Shown piece after piece: positions 13,501 through 24,587 of a stretch of DNA of 64,000 nt. Position numbers and translations under genes: made by a program. Position 1 is the stretch's first letter, and each line of letters starts with the position of its first letter. The notes under the pieces are model-generated. The model was not told the origin of the DNA, ran no database searches, and worked only from the letters and a program-made list of their open reading frames with translations. The DNA is from Ananas comosus (taxonomy: Eukaryota; Streptophyta; Magnoliopsida; Poales; Bromeliaceae): assembly GCF_001540865.1 (NCBI RefSeq), contig NC_033637.1, forward strand, positions 8,104,344-8,168,343, given 5' to 3'.

Positions 13501-14594
13501 GGGGAGTGCGAGTGCGAGTGCGAGCTGGCGCACAGGCATAGGAATGCATGCACATGGACAGAAATGTTTCAATGCAACATTCAACCTGGAGCTATCCATC
13601 TGGAACCATTTAACAGGCAAACAAACAAGAAAAGGATACCGAATGTACCTTCCTCCACCAATTCCTCGCATTCTTATCGCCCTCCACAAGCTTCAATGCC
13701 ACACGATCAAGCCCGTCTGTTATCCACCTCCTCTCTATATCCCTACTTCTGTGCTCGTTCGACCGCATGAACAAAACCTCCCTGCCTTGCCACTGCTCAA
13801 CAAAAGCGCTGCTTGGGTCTCCCTCCAAAACAACCCCACCATCTTCATCCACAGAATCATTAACACCACCCTGACGCTTGAATTCCTCATCCTCCTCAAC
13901 CATTAGAGTCCCCATCAAATCCACAGGCTCATTAGTCTTGTTCCAATGGCATACCATATCAAAAATGCCTCCTTTTGGGAGATCCAACACTCGGTTATCC
14001 CCGTCCTCCCACAACTTGTCCTTCTTCCCTTTTGTAAAGATTACAAATTTATACTCCACGGGCTCTCCGCCAGGTAGTTCGAGCTCGCACACCCAACCGT
14101 CGGGGGTCCACTCTAATTCAACCTGCTTCTTCCAAGAACCGAGCTCCTTGATCGATCCCACCATGCCCACATGCTCCCCAAACTCGACCTGGTGGTTCAG
14201 GTGGACGCGAACCCGAACTTTTCCTCGCTTCTCTGAACCCTTCCGCTTCCTTTCCTTCTCCTCAGCCCTGTAGATCAAAATCAAAGAAAAACCCCGATTT
14301 TCTCAAATGGGTATCAATAATCTCGCTTAAAAAATGAGATTTTTATCAATTAGGGTTCCAAAAGAATAGGATTCCAATGAGTTCACGTTACCTCTCAACC
14401 GAAGTGGCGCTGCTGCTGCGGCTGCGGCTGCGGCTGCGGCAGTAGAAGCGGCGGGCGGGAAAGGAAAGAGGAGAAGCGCGGCGAGGAAGCGCTTTTGGAG
14501 GGGGGAAGCGGCTCCATGGGAGGCGGAGGAAGTGGAATTCCGGGTGGGTTGGGGCGGAGAGAGGAGGGTGGGAGGGGCGGAGAGAAGAAGCCAT
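4545..14594 (-). CDS. PWD: Phosphoglucan, water dikinase, N-terminal about 55% (11 exons)
   Basis: Exons read from GT/AG sites: 14594-14392, 14267-13649, 11271-11185, 11026-10895, 9433-9308, 9230-9052, 8799-8715, 6282-6115, 5999-5947, 4958-4750 and 4663-4545. They total 1980 nt and stay in frame. The start (MASSLRPS) is followed by a Ser/Arg/Pro-rich stretch that looks like a plastid transit peptide. Residues about 85-178 are a CBM20 domain ([10 protein letters not shown], aromatic W113 and W154, WEDGDNR). Later blocks such as [38 protein letters not shown] and [15 protein letters not shown] match plant PWD/GWD3 as I know it. The family phosphorylates glucose C3 in starch already phosphorylated by GWD, during plastid starch breakdown. 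The catalytic His and ATP-binding domains lie beyond the window. I see no frameshift or stop in these exons. Small differences at splice edges are possible. Confidence 0.93.
6838..7135. repeat. GTGCCG/GGCAC-rich repeat inside a PWD intron
   Basis: Two GC-richer patches (about 6838-6950 and 7065-7135) lie in the AT-rich intron between the 8715 and 6282 exon borders. They read like diverged pieces of the GCACGG-type repeat at 1980-2240, with TTTTAAGTG and TTTAAATCC flanks. Assignment is weak. Confidence 0.35.
12261..12272 (-). promoter_or_regulatory. Primer-binding site of the first TRIM unit
   Basis: Minus strand reads TGGTATCAGAGC, complementary to the 3' end of plant initiator Met-tRNA, two bases from the adjacent LTR boundary. 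Confidence 0.75.
12619..12630 (-). promoter_or_regulatory. Primer-binding site of the second TRIM unit
   Basis: Same TGGTATCAGAGC on the minus strand, two bases from the LTR that starts at 12633. Confidence 0.75.
13308..13486. repeat. 89-bp tandem duplication in PWD intron 2
   Basis: AGTCCAGTTAAGATGACAG and the 70 bases after it are repeated head to tail (13308-13396 and 13397-13486) with almost no divergence. It is therefore recent. It lies between the TRIM array and exon 2. Confidence 0.9.
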
Positions 14595-14699
14595 TTTCAG
14601 GGTTTTGGGATGAGCGAAGAAAGAAGAGAATCGTAAAGGCGGAAGAAAGGAGGCATACAGCGGGAGGTGGTCACGAGGAGCGTGAAGGGGCTGATCGTG

Positions 14700-14706
14700 T
14701 TATATA
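14700..14706 (-). promoter_or_regulatory. Candidate TATA box of PWD
   Basis: The minus strand reads TATATAA about 106-112 bases upstream of the PWD ATG at 14594. That would give a 5' UTR of roughly 75 nt. The interval between is moderately GC-rich with short purine/pyrimidine runs. No other promoter element is convincing. Confidence 0.5.
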
Positions 14707-15571
14707 ATATCTTTTTATTATTCAATCGAAGAAGTACTGGAGGAGTAATATTATAATTCAACCGAAGGTGCCGACGAATGGCTGATCATTCATTTTTTTG
14801 AAAGATTGTGGAGTCCCCAGAAAAAACAGCCCCCGTAATATTCTAGAAAACGCGCACGTGTCCACTATAATGCTGGACTAGTTAAGAATCCGCCCTCCGC
14901 TGCCAATTTTTTTTATATTATTAATTTGAATCAATACATAGGAGTATGAAAAAAAACGCAAGTAATAGAAAAAAATGAAGAAAAAAAAATTAACAAAAAA
15001 CATAAAACTGAAAACTGTAGGTGCGAGAATACATAAAGAATTGAAAAAATAAATTAATATAAACAAATGCCAATATCAAATAAATAATTAGGCAATGTGA
15101 AGAAACGTCAGTTAACTATAAAATTGACTGAAATTCCTTTTCTTTTCTTTTTATTATCATTCCCTTGAATATATAATTTAGAAATTTATAAAAATGAGTC
15201 CATACTACATTCGTAATTTGTACAAATCCTCAAAATTAAGTTTAGTCTATTGCATATACAACATGCATATAAAGGAGAGCTGTATGTTTCGTCGATTAGA
15301 CAGCAAGGTTTTAATTCATTGCGAGTATATTATTATGCAAATTTATAGGTTTAAAAAGAAAAAAAAAAAAGCATGAACTATAAGAAGAAGTGAAAAAAAA
15401 TTTGATATAGATTTGCACAAATTGTATAATATTTTTTAACTCTTTTCTTAGAAACTACGAATACACCGCATGTATTCGTTTCTAATTGTTCAGTTATTAG
15501 ACAACTCTAGTCCTTCCTCTAATAAGAACATTTCTCTCACCGATTCTACCATCCTAGAATGTGGATTTCAG

Positions 15572-15607
<36 letters not shown>

Positions 15608-16721
15608 NAAAAAAAAAGATAATTTTGATTGCTTTTCCTAATTCAAAATGCCCTTCTTTTCTACACTATTCTTCCTTATTTTGAGCCAACCGATTTTCTC
15701 TCTCAGAAAATTCTATTCCAATTGGTTCATTTATGTCTTCATGCGAAGACATAGATCTGATTGTTGCTTACATATTAGAAAAAGCTATAAAAACTCAAAA
15801 GTCATAATTCAAGAGATTTAAGCAAATTAATTTCAAAGATACTATCGATAATCCGATAATATTTGACTACATCTCTTCCAAAGTGAAAACGTCACTAATA
15901 GAACTTGCAAATACTGTATAATTTGAAGCGCAATATTTACAAAAACTTTAAATTGGAATTAGGCCAATGGAAAATCAAGCTATTTTTGTAAGGTGGAGAA
16001 TGAGCCTAATTCTTGGGTTACGAAGATAAGTACATCTGGATGTCAATTAAACCAAGCACACCTCTTTGACATCTATTATCTTAGGAACAATCTATATACG
16101 AGAAAATATGATAACTATTGGAACACATTAATATAGGTTGTAAAATCACATTTAAGCAATGGAGGTCATGCTCTCTACAGCAACTATAGCAAACGGCATT
16201 AGCAAATACAATCATATGAGTTAGATACTCAACTTGTGGTAAAAAAATCCCATTGTAAAGCCGTTGATGAAGCGCCCTCTTTGAAAAAAGCTGCACACCT
16301 ATGAAAAAGAGTGTATGTCGTGTGTCTAATTAAGTAGAGCATATAAAAATTATTAAAATTTTGCTACCGTTTTAACATGATGTTAATGAGCTTCACCTAT
16401 AATGCCAATCTATTAGTTTACTCTCGAAGCTGTCCATAAGACGAGTAAGTCTCCTATACTTTTGAAAGTACGGAGACCTCTGTGCTTGTAAATTGTTTTC
16501 GATGATGGGAAATTTGATTCGACAATCGGCTCCGTTAAATATAATCTACCCTATTTGAACTATTTAGAAACCAAATTTTATAATTTTTTGACATCATTTG
16601 CCAAGCAATCAAAAGGTCTAAAAAATGACTATTTTAACGGCCGATGTTGCACATTTTTAAGTTCAACGGTGTACAAGCATCCAAATTAGATGAAAATTTA
16701 ATAAAAATTGTATGCATGTAG
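14707..16721. other. AT-rich intergenic DNA upstream of PWD
   Basis: No coding frame longer than about 70 codons and no recognised gene. It contains a poly-A run interrupted by one N (15569-15617, N at 15608). From about 16380 the sequence becomes less AT-biased and looks repeat-like, but it is not assignable. It ends where the first truncated LTR begins. Confidence 0.5.
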
Positions 16722-17896
16722 GTGATAAGAACCTAAAAGGGTTAGTAAACAAAAGTGACACCATGACATAGATCTAACGAGTGGCATTGATGAGTCTAGA
16801 ACACTTAGAAAAACAAGTGTGACATTTGGCATGAGAACAAGAACATAGCACTTAGAAAATAAGTGTGGCATGAGTACAAGAACTTAGTAGTGTATATGAC
16901 ACTAGTGATAGTAAAGAATGCAAAGAAAAGAATGATTGAGATATTATGACATTTCAACCTTAGAGTTAAGGGTCATTTGAGCACGGTCTTCCTTAAAGTT
17001 AAGGAATGGATTGAACTTGGAATCCTCATGTAGGATTGATCGTACTTACCTTTAATCCTTGCTCAAGAGTGGTAACTCTCCCTCGGGCGATGTACTCCGG
17101 AGTTGACATCACTGGGTTGTAGCGGGTATCTCCCCAGAGGACGGTCCTATCGGGTTGTAGCGGGTATCTCCCCGGTTATTAGGATTTTGGGTTGGTGAGT
17201 TTGTTGATGACGAAACCTACGGGTTAGCCAAGGGATTGGGTAAAGAAATTGTGATCCTGCATTCATCATGAGCATTATATCGAGCATGACATTTTATATT
17301 GTTCAGGCATATTAGTTGCATTTGTTAGTTGGTTATTTTCTTTCCTTTATTCTATTATGCCTGATTAGACCTAGTGGGATAGTCGGCGTGGTTGGTTGCC
17401 GAACCCACTGGGAACTTTGTTGTAGTTCTCACACCCCTATTTCCACAGAGCCGGGACCGAGCGAGCCGGCTGACGATCGCGGTAAGGGCATCGCACCCTA
17501 GTTAGAGACCTCCCAAGTGGTTATCATTTTGTAGTCGCATACCCTCTACTTATACATCATCTTTTGTATCTTGATGATTATACTATTATGAACATGTTAA
17601 ATTAATGATGTAAAAGAGTTTATGTTTAAATGCAAGAATTTATATTTGAGATCATGCGATATAAAAGAGAAGAAATGATGCAAAATTGTAATTGATTTCC
17701 TAAGTGTAGTTTATTACTTTCACTATTGGCTATTGCTTGCCCTTGTGCAAGCCACTGTGTATGCTTCTACTTATGCAAACTTTATACTCTATCTGTACCT
17801 ATTGTTGAGTCTTGGTTGGAGAGGGGAGGCTCTGTCCATTCGGCGTCTGTTTGACACTCTCGAACCGGCCAAAAGGATCGGGCTCGGGACGTGACA
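16722..17896 (+). mobile_element. Truncated Tekay-type LTR (3' part)
   Basis: It matches the 3' part of the LTR at 24588-26972 from the GACAAGAACCTAGAAGGG region onward, through the CGGGTATCTCCCC repeats, the GGGCGGACAGGGGAGG-like segment (here GGTTGGAGAGGGGAGG) and the terminal GGGACGTGACA. The 5' half is missing, no internal sequence follows, and no target duplication was found. It is a relic fragment. Confidence 0.8.
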
Positions 17897-17964
17897 ATTA
17901 AAATATTCTCCAAAAGTCGATTTGTCTTGCGTATTCCTGTACAATTAAAAAAATTTACTTAGTA

Positions 17965-19145
17965 TGTCACGCCCCGAGCTTGATCCTTTTGGCCGGTTCG
18001 AGCGCGTCGAACAGACGCCGAACGGACAGAGCCTCCCCTGTCCGCCCAAGGCTCAACAACAAGTATCAATAAAGTAAAATGTGGCACATGCGGAAGCAAA
18101 CACAATGGCTTGCACGAGGGCAAGCAATAGCCAAAAGTAAAAGTAATAAACTAAGGAAAATTATTTACATTTTTGCATCATTTCTTCTCTTTTACATCAC
18201 ATGATATCTCAAAATATAAGTCTTGCATTGAAATACAAAGTATTTTATACATCATTTATTTAACATGTTCATAATACTAAATCATCGAAGTACAAAAGAT
18301 AATAACTAAAGGGTATGCAATTAGACCAAAATGTGAAACCAACTCGGGTGGTCTCTATCTAGGGCACGATGCCCTTACCGCAATCGTCCGTCGGCTCACT
18401 CGGTCTCGGCTCTGTGGAAATAGTGGGGTGAGAACTACAACAAAGTTCCCAGTGGGTTTGGCAACCGAGCACGCCGACTTTTCTACTAGGTCTAAATCAG
18501 GCATAATAGAAGAAAAGAGATATAGATAGTAACCGAACTATACAAATGCAGCTAATATACCTGAACAATAAATAGTGCAATACTCAATAATATGCTCATG
18601 ATGAATGCAAGGTCACAATCTCATTGCTCAATCTCTTGGCTAACCCGTAGGTTTCACCCTCAACAACTCACCAACTCAAATCCCAATATTGGGGAGGCTA
18701 CTACACCCGACGGGACCGTCCTCTCGGGAGGCTACTACACCCAGTGATGATAACTCTGGAGCACATCGCCCGAGGGGGAGCTACCACCCTCGAGCAAGAA
18801 CTTACAGGCAAGTATGATCCAATCCTTAACTATAAGGATGTCAAGTTCAATTCATTCATTAACTATAAGGAAACAATACACATATGACCCTTAACTCTAA
18901 GGTTGCTATGTCATAATGTCGCTATCACACTTTTACTTGCATTCTTTACTTTCACTAGTGTCATATACACTACTATGTTCTTGTACACATGCCACACTTG
19001 TTTTCTAAGTGTTCCAACTCTAGCATTCTCGACTCATCGTTGTCACTTTCTAATTCTATATCAAGATGTCACATTTGTTTACTAAGTCCACTAAGTTCTT
19101 GGCACTTGTCATACATAAATAGTGTTTATAAAATTCTCACATTCT
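17965..19145 (-). mobile_element. Truncated Tekay-type LTR, inverted
   Basis: It starts TGTCACGCCCCGAG, the reverse complement of an LTR 3' end, and continues as the reverse complement of the same LTR region present at 16722-17896. Similarity stops near 19145, just before a CACTA terminus, which probably cut it. It forms one arm of a large inverted repeat with the preceding fragment; the 68-bp spacer is 17897-17964. Confidence 0.8.
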
Positions 19146-19163
19146 CGCTAGTAACTCACATGC

Positions 19164-19505
19164 CACTACTACAGATACAAGATTTAGTGGCGACAAATGT
19201 CGCCACCATAGCCAACATTGTCGCCACTAAAAACGTTTTGGCGGCGATAATCTATCGCCGCATGCCGCCGCCTAAAACCCCGTCAGTAAAACTATTTGGT
19301 GGTGACAATGTGTCGCCGCTAAAAGTTAGATAATTAGCGGCGACAAACGGTCGCCACGAAAAGTTAGATAATTAGTGGCGACATACCGTCGCCACTAAAA
19401 GTTAGATAATTAGCGGCGACAAATAAATGTCGCCGCGAAAAATTAGCGGCCGGACTTTTTTATGACTAGTTTTATGGTAGCGACTATTGTCGCCACCATT
19501 TTTCT
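19164..19505 (+). mobile_element. CACTA-type transposon terminus with subterminal repeats
   Basis: It begins CACTACTACAGATACAAG and continues with at least eight direct and inverted copies of (A/T)GTGGCGACA / TGTCGCCAC and AAAAGTTAGATAATTAG. This is the arrangement of terminal plus subterminal repeats seen in plant CACTA (En/Spm) elements. The opposite terminus (ending TAGTG) was not found downstream, and no transposase frame is visible. It is either a fragment or the left end of a decayed element. Confidence 0.65.
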
Positions 19506-20269
19506 GATATAAAATTAATTTTTTTTAAAAAATATAATTGGTAGTAATAGATATTATTGATTTAGTATAAATTGCTAAAAAATAACATATAGTTATAAAA
19601 ATTTCTCATTCTTAAATTTTAACCTTTAATTTTAATTTAAGCTTCTCAAAACCAAATAAAATTTAGGACAAAGAGAGCCGATTCTTATAAATATGAGAGA
19701 AAGCTTTCCAAACAAACGACAGATCAACAATCAGAAATCCTACATTTTGCATCGAATTGTGTCTCTCACAACAAAAAGAAGTTTGGCACAATATATATAA
19801 GTAAGACTGAATCATCATATATAAGTAAAACAATCACCCAACACAACCAAAAAACAAAATACAATAATAGTGTTTTGTCATTTCCACATGCTATCAAATG
19901 TAAAGTTTTCAAAATATGCCTAAATTTTTAAACTTGATTCAATACATCACCAACGACCTGCCAAAATATTTCTCGTTACCACCTCTTATAAATCTACAAA
20001 TAAAAATGAAAAAAAATTAGCTTTTCAAAATTTGTTGATTCCTGAATTTATAACGCAAACAATATAAGAATAAAGATGCCAAGTACGTAGATAACAATGT
20101 TTTCTATGAACTATATAACAGCCAGAAATCGACATTAATTCAGTTCATGTAACCAAATATTGAGCATTAAGAGTAACAAAGAAATTGAGTAACTTTGAGA
20201 AATCAGAATAATAATTACAAATATGACTAATATTACATAAAAAGAAATTAGAAAATAGTAAGATACGAA

Positions 20270-20340
20270 CGCGAATGAAGTAACAAGTTACTAATGCGAA
20301 TGAAGTAACAAGTAACAAGTAACAAGTAACAAGTAACGTT
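20270..20340. repeat. AAGTAAC short tandem repeats
   Basis: Five adjoining AGTAACA-type units (about 20300-20337), preceded by two copies of GCGAATGAAGTAACAAGT. This is simple sequence expansion only. Confidence 0.8.
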
Positions 20341-20678
20341 TATTTCAGCTCATATTTCAATCACAAACAAAACAATCAGATTTGAAGCGCTTCAAATCTT
20401 ATTTTCTTAATCGTACAGTATTAGATATGATCCCATTTTTGGCCAAAGTATTCAAAATTCTGAGTGAATAAAATAATACTGCTCATCTTTGAATGGACTA
20501 AATGTGAGAGTATCGGCTGAATCCTTTGGATGGTCCCAAGGAAGAACAAATTGTTAACCAAATGGACCCCAAAAGCACGCACAGATGCACCGAATTCGGC
20601 CGCCTCAATAATCAAACACAATTTATTGAAACTAGACAACAAAGTGCTATCACCTGAAAGCGCTCTTTCTGTCTAAAA

Positions 20679-20752
20679 GAAAGTTGTTATTGTGTAGTTG
20701 CCATCTTGATCACTAGAAAGTTGTTATTGTGTAGTTGCCATCTTGATCACTA
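20679..20752. repeat. 37-bp perfect tandem duplication
   Basis: GAAAGTTGTTATTGTGTAG and the following 18 bases occur twice in a row (20679-20715, 20716-20752), apparently without differences. Recent duplication. Confidence 0.9.
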
Positions 20753-22789
20753 GCTCGTACGTACGTATAGTAACTTAATAAATAATAAAGAAGAATTTCT
20801 AGGCCTAAAAGCATCATGAATACCAGCTACAAGGAGATCAAGAGGGTAGTGAATCACACTACTGAGTTGTTACAGCGCAACCACTCTTAAATGTCGATGG
20901 CGACAAATGGAATGCTCAGATGTACATGTAATATCTATCATGAATCAGATAAAACTGCAGATTGAATGTCGCAAACATTGAATGAGGGTCTCTATGAGCA
21001 GTATAAACTGGAATGGGCCAACGGAACAGAAATTTGCAAGCCATTTTTTCAGCCTAGCGCCGCATTTACACTAACGGTTAAAGGACAATAAGAATATAGA
21101 CCACTCTGCATCTGGTTTTTATAGTTCGATATTTTGATGATTACTTTATGTAGCTCAATCAACACATTAAAACAAAAGCAAAGTGACATCTGGGACTATT
21201 CTCTGCCTTCGTTATAGTAGCTACAAAAATACAGAACATGCCGAACAGAGAAAGGTTAAAATCAGTAAAGAACAATCACCAAAACCTGAAGCGGAATTTT
21301 ACAGGCCGTCTTGAAGAACAACTTACTAATTTTTTTTTCCACAAAAAGATCATGAATAGTTAAGCTCTGGAAGAGCACAAGTACGCGATTATCACAATTG
21401 AATCAGAGAGGAACCAGTAGTTTTGAGTCATACAATTTCCTACAATTGCACAATACCTTCTGGAAACCAAAAACTTCTACTAGCAGCAGTGCACGGGGAT
21501 GAGACGAGAGAGGAGTTTCTGTAACTAAGTAACGGCGTAACCCACTAGTACTAATAATTTGCTAAGTCTAAACCACTAACAAGAAGCTGAACACAAATAA
21601 CTCAAAAGAGAAATAGGAAGCTGAACAGGAAGCTGAAAATCGCATTCACCAATACAAAGAACTCAAAAGAGAAACAGAAAGCTGAACAGTCCAAGACAAG
21701 CAATCTTAAAATAAAACAATGTAAAGCCTGAGACAAATCAAATATGAACAAAACAAAACCAAACCAAGCATATCCTGGATCTATGCATTCCAGAAGGCAA
21801 CAACAAAAAAATAAGCTTACCAGGATGTAGACAATATACTTAACAAGATGTAGACATCTCGGCCCTGCATGAGAAATAAAAGAACAATTCTAATTAGTTG
21901 TTGCATTTGTAAAATTAAGCTTAGGGTTACATGCAAGTTAATGACAAATCAGCTACCATCTAAACGTGCAAACGATTATGTCAAGATCGCGGCTATGTTA
22001 GTATGTTAACTTTTATCAAAATTGTAGCTCTAAGGGTTAAAATGAAGTCAGGGTTAAACTTTTGTGACGAACTTGAATTAAAACTTTGTAGTGCAATCAA
22101 CCCTGGTGTATAAGTACATCTCATACATCGCACTGTGAAAATCGTAAGATAGAGGCCTTAAAATTAGAAATAGAGAATCCAAAATTTGCATTGCTAACTG
22201 TTCTGAAGTTCAGTGCTTCAAACTGTAACTCACAAATGAACTGCTTAAATTAAACTTAGTTGAATGTTCAATGACAAATAGTGCAATTTACCCAAAATGA
22301 AGCATCGAATCTGAAACACAGAACCAAAACCCAAAACCCTATATTCAACATTCAAACCAACCAGTCAGCATCCCAAACTATATTGACTTTGGAAAAGAAG
22401 GTAAAAGTAAGAAAATATGATGGCCAGCAGCAGTACAATATGATAACAATAAGGTACCAATTTTCAAACAATAGAAAAAATTGTTCACACAATAAGAAAA
22501 TAAGTGGAACAAGATCTCAACATTGCAAAAAGGAAACATGCATTTGTTGATTCTAGGATAGGACATGAAACCAAGAGAGTTGGACTGCACAATTTCTGCC
22601 AAATCTTATGTAACTTTGCTAAGGCAACAAGTTTCAGATCAACAAGATCTCAACATCAAACACCATTACATACTAAAATGTTTAAACTACCTATAGCTAA
22701 TGCTTAAGAAGTACAGGAACAGAATGTCGGAAAACAAAAAAGAAGATGAGAAAATGTTCACTACATTCATGATTTCACAGAGGATCCTT

Positions 22790-24387
22790 TTCGTAAAGTT
22801 CGCCGAGGAACATTTCTAAAGCCTCTACATCGGTAAAAGGTGGGGGGTGCCATCCCGAAGCTTTTGAACTCCTTTCTATGTCTTAGATTGCATTTAATCT
22901 CATCTCTTACATGTTGCATTGTAGGATTGCATAGTAGTACCATTCCTTATGCTTTCTAATTGATAACCTAGTGTACTTGGAACGTTTGGTAGCTTAGATA
23001 GGTGAGGATTGGGTCGGAACATGGATCCTATGATGCGAAAGAAGAGAGAGAACCCGATGGGGGTGTTGATGATATAGAAAGTGGTGTTTAATGTTAAAGA
23101 ACAAACGAGTGGCATCCAAATGTTAAAAAATAACGAGTGGTATTAATGTAGTGTAAATGACACTAGAGGTTTGAGAACCTAGGGATAGGTGGATCCCTTA
23201 GAAAATGCCTTGTGGATAAAGAACTTAATAAACCTAAGTACCCTTACATGGAGAGGTTGTCGATGAGTTATTAAGATATTGACCCTAGTTGTAGGGCATC
23301 CTCACTTAGAGAGGATTTGATTGGGTTGTTGACCCTAGTTGTAGAGCATCCTCACTTGGAGAGGATTCGATTGGGTTGTTGACCCTAGTTGTAGAGTATC
23401 CTCACTCGGAGAGGATAGATCTAGCTCACAGTCTGCTTTTGGGGTGGTATAGCCATCCATATCCCCACATGGAGGGGATTGTCGTCGAGTACTCCGGAGT
23501 GTCGGGCGATTAGGACCACTTGGAGGTCCGGACCACATGGAGGTCCGCAGACGGTCCCGGGCTTGGGAGCGCTTGGAGCTCCCTCCCCACTTTGGGATTG
23601 AAAGGTGAGTTATTGGCAAACCCAAGGGCTTCGCTACGATTGGGTAAAAGAACAGTGAACAATGTCATTGAACATTATTATTCGAACATGGATCGAATTC
23701 ATTAGCATGATAGTAAACCTTTACTATATGATGCATGCATTCATTATACATGATCATGGGCATAGTAGCATAGATTTTCTTTATGCCTTTCCTGCTTTGA
23801 GATATCTATTCTATCTATCTACCTGTTGTTGCTTGTGCCCACTTGGACCTAGTGGGGAGATCGGCAGAGTCGGCAGCCGAGCCCACTAGGAACTATGGAA
23901 GATAGTTCTCACCCCACTCTATTTCCAGTGGTAGGTACAGGACTGCCGAGAGAGGACCGTGGCAAGGGAATCGCGCCCGACCAGTGAGACCGTGGTAGTA
24001 TAGTAGCTTTCCTTTTTGCATTAGCACACCTATGTATTGAGAGAGATTCATTATAGGTGAGGATTTGGAAAGCTATGTATTTTGGATGAAAGATGTATTC
24101 ATTTAAAAAAAATGATGTAAATGAAAAGGATAAACTATTGTAATAGTTAGCAAAGTACTCTCTTTATTTCACTTGTTTTTACTTGTGGATTACTTGCTCT
24201 TAGTTGTTGGCACTACTTGTGCCCCGTCGAATGTGTACGTTTAGAATTTAAATTTCCTGGGTAAATTCTTGTACACATTCCTGTTGTGAAGCCTTGGGCG
24301 GACAGGGGAGGTGCTGTTCGTTCGGCGGTCCGCTCGACGCGCCCGAATCGTGCCAAATTGGTAGTGGTTTCGGGACGGGGCGTGACA
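22790..24387 (+). mobile_element. Truncated or solo LTR of a related gypsy subfamily
   Basis: The right end GGACGGGGCGTGACA and the order of blocks (TTTCGTAAAGTTCG, ACCTAGTGGGGAGATCGGC, GGGCGGACAGGGGAGG, GTGCCAAATTGGTAG) parallel the Tekay LTRs, but the sequence is clearly diverged. It lacks an internal region and a clear TG start, so I give 22790 only as the point where similarity becomes visible. Three copies of a block around GTTGACCCTAGTTGTAGAG (23275-23410) form a short tandem array inside it. Confidence 0.7.
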
Positions 24388-24587
24388 CTACCTGTGTACA
24401 TAATAGGCTTCCATTTATTTACATAAAATTGGATTACATAGATAAGGAGTTGACTACTATGATATGAAATTTTTGTTACCGCTATGATATCATATGAAAC
24501 ATTTATTTTCATAGTATAAAGAATTATTGCAAGAGATTTTACTGATAAATCTGAGAAGAATAAGAATGTGACTCCGAAGTGAGAATA

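Larger units (their letters stand above)
19506..22789. other. Non-coding stretch, unrecognised
   Basis: AT-rich DNA without a recognisable protein. It may be the interior of the CACTA element or the old downstream part of the iminopeptidase-like gene. I looked for the expected next exon of that gene (motif YYEDMYVNF) on the minus strand and did not see it. A short minus-strand segment near 21825-21875 is flanked by CAG and GTAAG and could be a tiny exon, but nothing supports it. Confidence 0.4.

Noticed and set aside
21825..21875. Possible 48-base minus-strand exon flanked by TGCAG and GTAAGC
   Set aside because: There are no neighbouring exons, no recognisable peptide and no in-frame context.
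22686..24392. CTACC as a possible target duplication of the truncated LTR ending at 24387
   Set aside because: CTACC follows the LTR at 24388 and occurs at 22687, but no TG-type LTR start follows the upstream copy. A five-base match is easy by chance.
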